Origin: Bacteroidota bacterium
GTDB taxonomy: Bacteria; Bacteroidota; Ignavibacteria; Kryptoniales; JAKASW01
Assembly (NCBI GenBank): GCA_023480735.1
Contig: JAMCXB010000017.1
Span: 1-64,000 of the forward strand
Reading direction: 5' to 3'
Length of the DNA stretch: 64,000 nucleotides
Shown: positions 45,223-54,299 of the stretch, in pieces
Position numbering within the stretch: the stretch's first letter is position 1
How the letters are laid out: each line of letters opens with the position of its first letter
Notes under the pieces: generated by a model
Databases searched by the model: none
The model's input: only the letters and a program-made list of their open reading frames with translations
Told to the model about the DNA's origin: nothing
Made by a program: the position numbers and the translations under genes

Positions 45223-45870
45223 TCAAGGTGCGAGCCTGCGGATATCCCAATTGCCGTCTTTGCCCAGCGTGTACAAGACCCTGTCGTGCAGTCTGCTGGG
45301 CCTCCCCTGCCAGAATTCATAACTCTTGGGTTTTATTCGAAACCCTCCCCAATTTTCGGGTCGCGGCACATCGCTCCCGGAAAATCGTTTATCGAATTCG
45401 CTGAAAAGTCTATCCAACTCTGCACGGTCCCGGATTTCATTACTCTGGTTCGACGCCCACGCCGCAATCTTGCTGTCCCTTGGCCTTGTAGCGAAATACG
45501 CATCGGACTCAGTTGAACTTACTTTTTCAACAACTCCTTCGATGCGCACCTGCCTGTCCAGCTCATGCCATAAAAAAGACATCCCAGCCACCGGCCTATT
45601 AGTGAGATCTTTGGCCTTACGACTGTGGTAATTGGTGAAGAAGACGAATCCGCTGTGATCGAAGCCGCGTAAGAGAACGATTCGCACAGAAGGACTCCCG
45701 TCCGATGAGACTGTAGCGAGCGCCATCGCGTGGGGATCCGGCACCTCTGCTCTGAACGCATCTTCCATCCATTTTTCAAACTGGAGTAATGGATCCCGTT
45801 CGACGCCTGATTCATCAAGTGGTTCTCCGGAGTAGTCTCTCCTTAGCCTTTGTATGTGTCCTTGAATCAT
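45223..45870 (-). CDS. pdxH: Pyridoxamine 5'-phosphate oxidase
   Basis: FMN enzyme of 215 residues that makes pyridoxal 5'-phosphate from PNP or PMP. Conserved pieces are MALATVSSDGSPSVRIVLLRG and FFTNYHSRKAKDL (FMN contacts), and EFWQGRPSRLHDR near the C-terminus, the family signature. Monocistronic, with about 160 bp between it and MITE copy 2. Confidence 0.94.
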   Translation of the reverse strand: MIQGHIQRLRRDYSGEPLDESGVERDPLLQFEKWMEDAFRAEVPDPHAMALATVSSDGSPSVRIVLLRGFDHSGFVFFTNYHSRKAKDLTNRPVAGMSFLWHELDRQVRIEGVVEKVSSTESDAYFATRPRDSKIAAWASNQSNEIRDRAELDRLFSEFDKRFSGSDVPRPENWGGFRIKPKSYEFWQGRPSRLHDRVLYTLGKDGNWDIRRLAP

Positions 45871-46132
45871 CTTGGGGTTTCTTCGGAATATGATTTCTTG
45901 TGCTACTTCAAAGATTCAAACACTCGTGCGACCCTGGCGCCTTTTCCCAGATCAAGGCGTCAGGCATTATTCACTTCCGGCAATATCCAGTCTCTGTCTC
46001 CAGGACATTTCCGCCATGTCTCGACGACGGAGTTGACGAAAGGGAGAGAGTTAAGCCATCCGGTTCATGTTGGCCGTTTCGGCAGTCTCTCCCTTCCTGT
46101 CCAATTTGTAAAGCCTCTTCAGTTCCGGGCAA

Positions 46133-47482
46133 TCACTTGCCGACGGCAACCGACGACGGCTTCCAGTCTCTCATTTTATGTCCCTTCAGCGCGTAAAGGA
46201 AAATAGCGAAATAACACGGCAGCAGAACCCAATAAGATCCCTGCGGCGAGTATGAATCCGACAGCACTCCGTACAACGGTGGAATTGTCGCACCGCCCGC
46301 AATCGCCATTATCAGAATCGCAGAGCCGATCTTGGTGAATTTCCCAAGACCCTCGAGGGCAAGCGGCCAAATCGTCGGCCACACCATTGCGTTCGCAAAT
46401 CCCAGCAGTGAGACGAAGAGAACGGAATTTGGTATCGGAGCTACGCCGAGCCATCCGAACAGGCCGCTCGAGATGCCGGTACTCGCGGTCGAGGAAAACA
46501 TGACGGCAAAACTGAAAACGAGTCCCAACGCCGCCGATATGATCAGCGCGGTCTCCTGCTTGATCACGCGTGGAATCGTTACTATTCCCACAACGTATCC
46601 GATAACCATGAACGCCATCGTATAGGCGGTAAGTTTTCCGAAGAAGGAGATCCCGAGACTCCTTCCGTACAGCCCGATTGTGTCGGCGGCCATCACTTCG
46701 ACTCCAACATAGAAGAAGAGTGCAATTGCGCCAAGAATCAGTTGAGGAAACTGGAAGATGCTCGTCTTTTCGCTGCTCGAACTACCGCTCGCTTCATCCT
46801 CAGCATCCGTGTCTAGTTCCGGCAGCGGGGAGAATTTTATCATCGCGGCAAGCAGAACTAAAATTACTGCCATCACTATATACGGAACGACCAGCCTGTC
46901 TGCCAAGTGATTGAAGGCCATCGCTTTGTCCGCAGGAGTCATCAGCTTCAGATTTGCATCGCTGTACTTTTCAATTCCATGGAGCATGAGTGCCGTGAAT
47001 ATCAGGGGGCTGAGAATACCGGCAGCTTTGTTGGCAATGCCCATGAAGCCGATCCTCGCCGCCGCACTCTTCCGTGGCCCGATCACTACAACGTACGGAT
47101 TCGAGGCGGTCTGGAGAATGGTCAGTCCCGCACCCATCACGAAAAGTCCGAGCAGGAAAATGGCATATACTCTCGTGTGAGCAGCAGGTATGAATATGAG
47201 CGCACCTATCGCCATGCCGATCAATCCAAGAACCATTCCGTTCTTGTAACCCGTCTTCAACAAGACAGCAGACATCGGAAGCGCCATTAGAGTATAAGAA
47301 ATGTAAAACGCCATCGAGACCAGATACGCTTCGGCCTGATTAAGCTCACACGCAATCTTTAAAAATGGAATCAAAGAACCGTTCAGCCAGGTAACAAACC
47401 CGAAGATGAAAAACAGAAGCCCTATTATGCTGATAGATACCATGTAATTATTCGAAGAAGATCCGACAGTGTCCGATTGCAC
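46133..47482 (-). CDS. FucP/GluP-type sugar:H+ symporter
   Basis: MFS transporter of 449 residues with 12 helices. The start GTG has AAAGGAA about six bases upstream. Markers of the FucP/GluP group are FIFGFVTWLNGSLIPFLK in helix 1, LQTASNPYVVVIGP and GFANAMVWPTIWPLALEGLG. The likely substrate is a monosaccharide such as glucose, galactose or fucose. It lies downstream of the GH13 gene on the same strand with a 400-bp gap, which suggests a shared role in sugar use. Confidence 0.9.
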   Translation of the reverse strand: MQSDTVGSSSNNYMVSISIIGLLFFIFGFVTWLNGSLIPFLKIACELNQAEAYLVSMAFYISYTLMALPMSAVLLKTGYKNGMVLGLIGMAIGALIFIPAAHTRVYAIFLLGLFVMGAGLTILQTASNPYVVVIGPRKSAAARIGFMGIANKAAGILSPLIFTALMLHGIEKYSDANLKLMTPADKAMAFNHLADRLVVPYIVMAVILVLLAAMIKFSPLPELDTDAEDEASGSSSSEKTSIFQFPQLILGAIALFFYVGVEVMAADTIGLYGRSLGISFFGKLTAYTMAFMVIGYVVGIVTIPRVIKQETALIISAALGLVFSFAVMFSSTASTGISSGLFGWLGVAPIPNSVLFVSLLGFANAMVWPTIWPLALEGLGKFTKIGSAILIMAIAGGATIPPLYGVLSDSYSPQGSYWVLLPCYFAIFLYALKGHKMRDWKPSSVAVGK

Positions 47483-47887
47483 TATAGTTCCTTTCCGTTA
47501 ACTTTTACTTTTGAAGTGAACAGATTTATGTCTACGCTGCGCCATCCTTATCCATGACCGCAACAGATTAGATCCGAGAAATTAGTGGTAAGAGTGAGAT
47601 TACCTCTGTATCGCATACTTGATTTGTTCTCTGCTAGAATCCCTTAGCATTTAGTCATCAACAATGCAAAGCACATTTAACGTCAAATCGGGAAAGCCTT
47701 CGATAAACCGATGTGAAAACAATATTTCACTTTTAGGAAGAAAAAACAAGAAATGCCCGATGCACTCGGCGATACGAATGGCACCGACGATCTCTCGTTC
47801 ATGAGTTGCGACAACTGGGACTTCAGATGCGAGGCCTTGAGTCCGGGGTGCGCTCACGAGAACCGGCATTCGAAAAGTTCGATCGAC
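47483..47887. other. Intergenic between GH13 and sugar transporter genes
   Basis: 405 bp that should include the transporter promoter. A 72-codon ORF (47651-47869, minus) has a somewhat protein-like translation (HFLFFLPKSEILFSHRFIEG), but I recognise no family and see no ribosome-binding site. It could be a gene remnant. Confidence 0.35.
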
Positions 47888-50800
47888 TCAAACACTTAAG
47901 AACTCATCAAGGCGATAGTTCATTCCGGCCGCCTGTTTTTCCAACTTGATCGCCGCGGTCACAGCATCTTTCGCCGCATCTGCCCGGATTCTACTCCTGG
48001 TGCCGCCCTTGCCTGAACCAGAGCGCTTTACTATTTCCACCAGAGTCACAAATCCAAGGAGGTCTTCGAATCGCTCCTTGTTGAACCATGCAATCCCATC
48101 ATACATGTGAACGCCCAGGAAATCCTTGACGGAATCGCCGTTGATTATATGCTTGAGGAATGTCTCGAAGTCATCGGTCGACGCGTCTCTGATTTCCGAG
48201 ATGCTCAACAATTCTCTGGCGATTTGACTTTCATACTGCGACACCGGTTCATCGAGCCCAAGTTCCTGATAACATGTGCAAATTTGGTGGGCAACCCGCC
48301 AATTGTCGAAGAGATCCTGCGCGCGCATATGTCCGTCATGAAACCTTTTCTCAATTCCATGGAGAAAAACCCAGACGAACATGATTCTCCAGCCTGCGAA
48401 GGTTGACAGGTCTTGATTCGAGAGGAATCGCGAAATGTATTCCTTCGTCTGTCGCTCGCCGGCAGGCCCATTCAGAGAGAGAAGAGTTTCGTAGTCAGAC
48501 ACAGCACCCTTGACGTAAGATGAGACATCCAGTTTGACATGCTCATAATTCTCGATTGCGAGTGCCAATTTCCTAGCCTTCTCCTCAAATGCCTTGGCCC
48601 TGCCGGGTTTTATTCTTACGTTGGCAATGCCTTCAAGCAAGTACTTCAGGCTTCCTGCATTGAAGGCTTCATATAGCGCTGCATGAATATCTCGAAGCTT
48701 CATGTTGGTTAGTTCATCTTCGACCGATCTGACGCCTCTTCCATTCAGTTCCTTGCACAACTCCCCCCAGGGCCGTTCTTGTGATGAATGCAGTTCTCTA
48801 AAATCCACAAACGCGCCGTACTTGTATGCCCCCAGCTCGATGTATAGCCCCTCTTTCTTCAAACCGCTCGCCGGTCTTATATACTCAAGGCCGCTTATCA
48901 CGTCTCTGAAGAAATAATAGTCCTCTTTTCCTCCCTTGACGCCGAGTCCATCGGCCAGCGTATGTCTCGCCAATGTCCCGCTTTCGTCGCGGAAGCCGAC
49001 AGTCATCCTTATCCAACCAGAGGCATGAGAGTAGCGATTGTTGTAAACGAACAACACTCGTTCGGCCCCGATACCATTACTGTAGGCGAATACGTCTTCA
49101 TTTACGCTTCCGCCTGCTGTACTGAAATCGTAGAGTCGGAAGTTATCCATCTCGCTGAAGAGATGCCTTCGCTTCAGAAGAGGAAAGATTTCCCGTTCAT
49201 GACGTGCGACGAGCCACTCGTCCGGAACCTCTTCCCTGTAAGCCCGCTTGAATTCCATGCCATATTTCTCCGTGAAGCCCTCAACCTGCCCGTGTCCGAA
49301 CATCGGCGTCCCCGGCATCGTAGCCATCATGGCACAGACTCCGAAGTATTTGTCGTCCTTGCCAAATTGTGCTATGGCAGTTTCCTCATCTGGATTATTC
49401 AGAAAATTTACGAAGCGCTTCAATATCTGAGGATTGTATTCGAGAACGTTCTTCATTACCTGCCGGTAATTGGCGTTCTCTTCCTTCTTCAACATATTCA
49501 TGAAAGCGCTGTTGTACACCCTGTGCATTCCAAGAGTCCGCACGAAGTAACCTTCCATCAGCCAGAACGCCTCTGCAAGAAGAAGAGTATCCGGAGCCTC
49601 TTTCTGTGCGCGGTCGACCACTTCCCGCCAGAATTCGTTTGGCATGACACCATCGAATTGCTCCCTTGTCATTGAGAAGTTGGAGCGCGACGGAATGGCT
49701 CCGCCCGTCCCGGGCTCGGGGAACCAAAGACGCTGATAATGTTTCTTACTCAGCACCATTGCCGCGTCGAAACGAATTATCGGAAACATCCGGGCCGCGT
49801 GGAGAATCGTCCGAATCACTGCCTCGCGCACCTCCGGCTTTGTGAAGTCAAGTTGTGCGGTATCATTCCACGGCATGTGCGTCCCGTCATTGCCGTGATA
49901 TATGTACCTGGCTTCACTCGTCCATCTGTCGAGGCGTTTAAAGACAACGGCTGCATCTCTCTTGGACCAGTAACCGTCTTCAATGAAAATCCCCACACGG
50001 TCGTCGCTGCTCAGGTCAGGACCGGTGAAGGAATAGTTCGGAAAGGGCGAGTACTTCGATTGCAGAAACCAGTCAGGATGTTCAATAACCCAGGACGAAT
50101 CGATACCCATATGATTCGGCACCATATCGCTGGCGAGGCGAATTCCGAAATTGATAGCTCGTTCCTTCAGATTCTTATAGCCTTCTTCGCCGCCCAGCTC
50201 AGGAGCGATCTCATATGCATCCAGCGAATATGCCGAAGCAATCGCGTCGATGTTTCCATTCAAATGCTTTATTCTTTTCGAGGCGTTGCTGCGGATCCAA
50301 ATCCCTATCAGCCAGAGCCCGCTGAATCCCCGCTGCGACAGGTTGACGAGTTCCTCGTCGGGAATCTGGTCGAGACGCGTTATTTCACGGCTGTACTTCC
50401 TGCTGAGTTGATCGAGCCAGACGAAAATATTCTTCGCTATCAGGACGAGATTGGGCATCCAATTCAAGTCGGCGCTGAAATTCTCGCGCTCGTGTTCCAT
50501 TCCTGCAAAACGCGGAATTGGTGCGGATTCCTTTTCGCCGAATCCAAAGAAACCAGCCTGGACTACCCCCGGAATCTTTGATTTTTCCGCCTGTGCCTGT
50601 GCAAGCATAAGGAAGTATTTCCCCTCTTCCTTTATGAAATCGATCGCTCCAAGAAGTTTTCTCATGTAAGGCGACTTGGCAAGTATGGGTCCCCAGTGTC
50701 GTGCAATAAATTGGAGCTGCTCGGTAATAGAGTCGGGAAAGGCTTCGATCGGGGCAAGAAGCATTTTGATTAACGGGGCATCGGTGGGACCGTATCCCGG

Positions 50801-51448
50801 CTGCGTCTCAAAGAAAGCTTCAACATTGGACATGATCATCTCGTATGAAGAACTAGCCTTAAGCGGGGAGTCATCTACGAGTTCTGAAATAGAATTGAAG
50901 GAAGGATTCCTGTTTTCGAGCCACAGCAAAACGATTTCCTTTATTACGACCTGCCGTCTTGAAAGTCCACCGCTAGCGCCCTTCAGAAATTCTGCCGGTG
51001 ACTCTTCCATACGGTAAACGGAATTGGGCGGAAATGATTCGACAAATTGTTCGAGACAAAAGTCTACATCACGTTCCCCCACTTCCCCCTTCAGCCGGGC
51101 TTCCAATTTAGAAAACGCATCCGGATTGATTTCAGCGACATAGGAATCGATAACGAAGTGCAGGACTTCGTGGAAAATTCCCATGGCGTTAATTTCGCTC
51201 GGTGAAATTTGCTTCCCTGTTTCGCGAGAGGCTTCCTGCGCCGTGTCGAACCGTTTTGTTCGCTCCGCATTGAGTCGTGACGCAAACTGCTGCGCGGCCC
51301 GGAAATTCATGAAGATTACATCTCCGGTCAAGGAAAAGAATACCTCATCGAAGCTATACATCTCCCTGGATTTGCGAGAGATATGGAACTCATAAGTCGG
51401 AATCAAAAGATTGAATTGCAATTTTGGCCGTTCCCCTTTCTTCTCCAT
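47888..51448 (-). CDS. Very large GH13 (alpha-amylase family) protein
   Basis: 1186 residues. The central TIM barrel (about 400-800) holds the four GH13 regions: I DMVPNHMG, II IRFDAAMVLSKKH with the nucleophile Asp, III LLLAEAFW with the acid/base Glu, and IV VNFLNNPDEE with the stabilising Asp. The N-terminal 370 residues and the C-terminal 350 match nothing I recognise. The N-terminal part contains IFHEVLHFVIDSY, which has the form of an HExxH zinc motif but may be chance. There is no signal peptide, so it is probably cytoplasmic and acts on storage alpha-glucan or maltodextrin. The exact reaction cannot be told. Confidence 0.8.
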   Translation of the reverse strand: MEKKGERPKLQFNLLIPTYEFHISRKSREMYSFDEVFFSLTGDVIFMNFRAAQQFASRLNAERTKRFDTAQEASRETGKQISPSEINAMGIFHEVLHFVIDSYVAEINPDAFSKLEARLKGEVGERDVDFCLEQFVESFPPNSVYRMEESPAEFLKGASGGLSRRQVVIKEIVLLWLENRNPSFNSISELVDDSPLKASSSYEMIMSNVEAFFETQPGYGPTDAPLIKMLLAPIEAFPDSITEQLQFIARHWGPILAKSPYMRKLLGAIDFIKEEGKYFLMLAQAQAEKSKIPGVVQAGFFGFGEKESAPIPRFAGMEHERENFSADLNWMPNLVLIAKNIFVWLDQLSRKYSREITRLDQIPDEELVNLSQRGFSGLWLIGIWIRSNASKRIKHLNGNIDAIASAYSLDAYEIAPELGGEEGYKNLKERAINFGIRLASDMVPNHMGIDSSWVIEHPDWFLQSKYSPFPNYSFTGPDLSSDDRVGIFIEDGYWSKRDAAVVFKRLDRWTSEARYIYHGNDGTHMPWNDTAQLDFTKPEVREAVIRTILHAARMFPIIRFDAAMVLSKKHYQRLWFPEPGTGGAIPSRSNFSMTREQFDGVMPNEFWREVVDRAQKEAPDTLLLAEAFWLMEGYFVRTLGMHRVYNSAFMNMLKKEENANYRQVMKNVLEYNPQILKRFVNFLNNPDEETAIAQFGKDDKYFGVCAMMATMPGTPMFGHGQVEGFTEKYGMEFKRAYREEVPDEWLVARHEREIFPLLKRRHLFSEMDNFRLYDFSTAGGSVNEDVFAYSNGIGAERVLFVYNNRYSHASGWIRMTVGFRDESGTLARHTLADGLGVKGGKEDYYFFRDVISGLEYIRPASGLKKEGLYIELGAYKYGAFVDFRELHSSQERPWGELCKELNGRGVRSVEDELTNMKLRDIHAALYEAFNAGSLKYLLEGIANVRIKPGRAKAFEEKARKLALAIENYEHVKLDVSSYVKGAVSDYETLLSLNGPAGERQTKEYISRFLSNQDLSTFAGWRIMFVWVFLHGIEKRFHDGHMRAQDLFDNWRVAHQICTCYQELGLDEPVSQYESQIARELLSISEIRDASTDDFETFLKHIINGDSVKDFLGVHMYDGIAWFNKERFEDLLGFVTLVEIVKRSGSGKGGTRSRIRADAAKDAVTAAIKLEKQAAGMNYRLDEFLSV

Positions 51449-51818
51449 CGCCTGAATCTATTTAACGAAGCCTTAAAATGCCAACGATGAAGTGAAGCTA
51501 TCGTTGACTTTGTCTTTCGGATGAGCGGAATCGCATGATGCATTCCAACAGTCTGGAATCCGCCGGAGTGTCGGCTTTGTTCCTCATGGCCGGGAAGTAC
51601 TGCAGGGTAACCCCTCACTTATGGTTTCTCGCCAAGCCGCATATGAGCTCGCAAAGCAAACCGCTCGTCAACATTTCTTTGCGTTCTTGGCGCCTTTGCG
51701 AGAGAAATAACCCTTTCAGTGAGGCATTACACTGCAGGGACTAATTTTCTTGACTTTTACTGCATGCTTGTCTAATTTCATTCGAATTTGTGAACAAAAC
51801 CCCGAGGAGGGAATTTCT
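51449..51818. other. Divergent intergenic holding MITE copy 3
   Basis: 370 bp between the divergent GH13 and YbgF-like genes. The 124-bp MITE copy and its target duplication fill the centre. The rest is unremarkable but must include promoters for both genes. Confidence 0.5.
51607..51730 (+). mobile_element. MITE copy 3 (124 bp, IS66-like ends)
   Basis: Same family as copies 1 and 2, with one substitution and an 8-bp internal insertion (CATATGAG) relative to copy 1. It is flanked by the perfect 8-bp target duplication ACTGCAGG (51599-51606 and 51731-51738). It lies 88 bp upstream of the YbgF-like gene start. Confidence 0.9.
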
Positions 51819-52613
51819 ATGAAATATTTGCTGCATGGGGCATCATATCTAATCGGCAGTCTCCTATTTGTAACAGGTCTCTTTTTAAGCGGTTGCGGGA
51901 CGAGTGTGAATACTACACGAGATCACGCCGCCGCTGATTCAATGACGGTGGCCTCGTTGCAATCCAGGACCGACAAGCTACAATCCGAAAACTCACAGCT
52001 TCGAACCTCTGTGTCACAACTTGAACAGGACAAGAGGGCTTTGAACGCGAAAGTTGCGGATCTCACTTCCAAACTCGGACAGAGCAGCCAGCAATGGCAG
52101 GATCTTGAAGACTTACAGAGCAGGGTGAACAGCCTGGATTCCGAGCTTACAGTCCAGCGGCAAATCAATCGCGATCTGAGCGCCAAGAATGCCGACATGG
52201 AAAAGCAAATGATGACCGGCGGGACGGGCACTGCTTCTACCAAGGCTGAATTTGACAGGCAATACAGGGAAGGGCTTCAATCTTTCAAGGCCAGAGACTA
52301 CAAAGCTGCCATAACAATCTTCAACGGGCTGGCGGCCAGCCGCGTGAGTACACCGTTGATGAGCAACACCCATTATTGGCTCGGCGAGTGCTACTATGCC
52401 TTGCAGAGATATAACGAAGCCGTTCAGGAGTTTCAAAAGACACTTACTTATCCGAAGAGCTACAAGGAAGGCGCCGCATACGTAATGCTCGGCATGTCCT
52501 ACCTGCGGCTGGGCAACAAGGAAAGCGCAAGAGCCACATGGAATAAGCTGATACTCAAGGATCCGAAATCACAATACGCCGCTCGGGCGAGAGAATTTCT
52601 AAGGCAACTCTGA
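51819..52613 (+). CDS. YbgF/CpoB-like TPR lipoprotein
   Basis: 264 residues. A signal peptide ends in the lipobox LFLSGC, so it should be a lipoprotein. A coiled coil follows (about 45-130: LQSRTDKLQSENSQLRTSVS onward), then three TPR-like repeats (about 150-264: EFDRQYREGLQSFKARDYKA, HYWLGECYYALQRYNEAVQE, AYVMLGMSYLRLGNKESA). This is the CpoB/YbgF arrangement, which links the Tol-Pal system to cell-wall synthesis, though tol genes are not nearby. The ATG at 51819 is preceded by GAGGAGG. The ORF-track start 23 codons earlier is rejected. Confidence 0.85.
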   Translation: MKYLLHGASYLIGSLLFVTGLFLSGCGTSVNTTRDHAAADSMTVASLQSRTDKLQSENSQLRTSVSQLEQDKRALNAKVADLTSKLGQSSQQWQDLEDLQSRVNSLDSELTVQRQINRDLSAKNADMEKQMMTGGTGTASTKAEFDRQYREGLQSFKARDYKAAITIFNGLAASRVSTPLMSNTHYWLGECYYALQRYNEAVQEFQKTLTYPKSYKEGAAYVMLGMSYLRLGNKESARATWNKLILKDPKSQYAARAREFLRQL

Positions 52614-52633
52614 CAAATCAGAACCGCTTCTTA

Positions 52634-53656
52634 TCAGGAGCCGCTGCCGCGCTTTAAACCGCCAGCGGCTCTTATCTCCTCAGCAAGCCTTGATTCATCT
52701 ATCTCCCCATTTGTATCAACCCTAAAGAATCCCGCGGGATTCTTCAAAGCGTAGTTCAGAAGAATCCTCAGCGGCACAAAATCTTTCGAAACCACGGCCG
52801 ATTCTCTGATCAGGAATGTCAATCCTGGCTCGAGTTCTTTGGCATTCGCGACAACGGGTCCGCTGACTATTCCTGTCCTGACTCTGTAAAGATGAAAGCG
52901 ATCCGCTTCAACCCATCCGCAGACGAAATTTGCCCTGCCTATAGGTCCGCTCAGCAACTTCAAGCGGGAAGATGTTCTATCGAGGGTTTCAATCAGGTCT
53001 CGCGCCGATGCCGCTTCTTCAAACTCCAGTTTTTTCGCAAGTTCATCCAGCCTAACGCGCAATTCAGAGGTAAGCTTCTCGAGAGAACCGGATAAGAATT
53101 CCTCCACTGCCTCCACTTCCCTGCTGTACTCATCGATTCCTACGTTCCCCCTGCAGGGTGCCGTGCATCTCTCCATGAAGAAATAAAGGCACGGATCGAA
53201 CGGTTTTGAAAACTCCTTCTCGCATTTTACAAGCTTGAAATATTTGTCGGCAGCAAAGAGGATCTGTTCGGCGATGAACGAACTCTCAAATGGTCCATAG
53301 TATCGTCCATCCTCATCCAGCTCATACACGAGATCCAGCCTGTCGAATTTTCTGTCGGTAGTCAGCCTTATGAAAGGAAAACGTCTCGAATTGACGAGTT
53401 GCGAGTTGAATCGCGGCCGGAATTGCCGGATAAGCCTAAGTTCCTGGAAAAGTGCGTGCAGTTCTGAGGAAGAAGTTTCCAACTCAATCCTCATAGCTTC
53501 CTTCAGCATTCGTCGCACTTTGTCTGCATCCTTCGCGTTCTCCGTCAAATATGAGGCAATTCTCATCTTTAGATTCTTCGCCTTGCCGACGTAGATCACC
53601 TCGTTTTCGGAATTGAATACCTTATAGACGCCGGGCTCGTTTCGCGCAGACATCAT
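52634..53656 (-). CDS. Cho/UvrC-N-like GIY-YIG endonuclease
   Basis: 340 residues. The N-terminal GIY-YIG nuclease is clear (EPGVYKVFNSENEVIYVGKAKNLKMR), followed by the UvrC cysteine region CLYFFMERCTAPCRG and a UVR-like helical segment LDELAKKLEFEEAASARDLI. The RNase H-like second nuclease and HhH domains of full UvrC are absent, so it resembles Cho, which makes the 3' incision in repair. It overlaps the DnaQ-like exonuclease gene by four bases (ATGA). In other bacteria the two activities are joined in one polypeptide. Confidence 0.85.
   Translation of the reverse strand: MMSARNEPGVYKVFNSENEVIYVGKAKNLKMRIASYLTENAKDADKVRRMLKEAMRIELETSSSELHALFQELRLIRQFRPRFNSQLVNSRRFPFIRLTTDRKFDRLDLVYELDEDGRYYGPFESSFIAEQILFAADKYFKLVKCEKEFSKPFDPCLYFFMERCTAPCRGNVGIDEYSREVEAVEEFLSGSLEKLTSELRVRLDELAKKLEFEEAASARDLIETLDRTSSRLKLLSGPIGRANFVCGWVEADRFHLYRVRTGIVSGPVVANAKELEPGLTFLIRESAVVSKDFVPLRILLNYALKNPAGFFRVDTNGEIDESRLAEEIRAAGGLKRGSGS
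52638..52671 (+). terminator. Hairpin at the convergent 3' ends
   Basis: GAGCCGCTG and CAGCGGCTC pair across 16 bases, 25 bases after the YbgF-like stop and inside the last codons of the Cho-like gene. It may terminate the plus-strand transcript. TTATC rather than a long T run follows. Confidence 0.35.
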
Positions 53657-54299
53657 GGCCTTCTTGAAAACGTTCTGATTCTTATATGTCTGTCAATTCT
53701 ATAAGGTACGTTCTGGAACCGAAGGAGCTCTTCAAGATCCACGACTTCATGACGCTCGCGGATAATCTCCAGCAACTCGATCAGCAAGTGTGCGGTCGCC
53801 CGTGCGTCCCCGTATGCACGATGCCTGTCTCCGATCTTTATTCCGAGATGGTGACATACGTGATCGAGTGCTTTCCTCTGCAGGTGCGGGAAAACCCGTG
53901 AGCTCAGCTTCCGCGTGCAGAGTTGAGGCATTTCAAAATCTAAACCCGATCTGGCAAGCTCAGATCGCACGAATCCGTAGTCGAATTGCGAGTTGTGCGC
54001 GGTAAATACCGTCCCTTCCAGAAATTCTGCTACTTTAACGGATATGTCCCTAAAGGAGGGAGCCCTGTATACTATCTCGTTGCTGATGCCCGTCATGTTC
54101 TGTATGAAATTAGGTATGTGCCTTCCGGGATTGACGAGTGTAGAGAATTCGTCGATGATCTTGCCCCTACGGACTTTATATGCGGCAAATTCGATAATTC
54201 TCTCGCCCGCTGCTGCCGAACCGGTGGTCTCCACGTCAACAGAACCGAAAATATGGCGTCTTGAAAACTTGCCTCGAAGTTTGGATCATTGTCGGACAT
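53653..54299 (-). CDS. DnaQ-like 3'-5' exonuclease, frameshifted near its start
   Basis: DEDD-family exonuclease domain related to DNA polymerase III epsilon. The motifs are DVETTG (Exo I), HNSQFDYGFVRSEL (Exo II) and HRAYGDARATAHLL (Exo III). The ORF track starts at a GTG (54234) inside Exo I, which would lose the first catalytic Asp. The frame from the ATG at 54299 encodes MSDNDPNFEASFQDAIFSV, a fitting N-terminus, and this ATG overlaps the stop of the upstream gene (TGATG). Two extra bases around 54241-54245 shift it out of the DVETTG frame. Removing them gives FSVVDVETTG and a 214-residue protein. So the gene carries a frameshift or a sequence error. Confidence 0.8.

Noticed and set aside
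47651-47869. 72-codon minus-strand ORF between the GH13 and sugar transporter genes
   Set aside because: The translation looks somewhat protein-like, but there is no ribosome-binding site or family match, so it was not listed as a gene.
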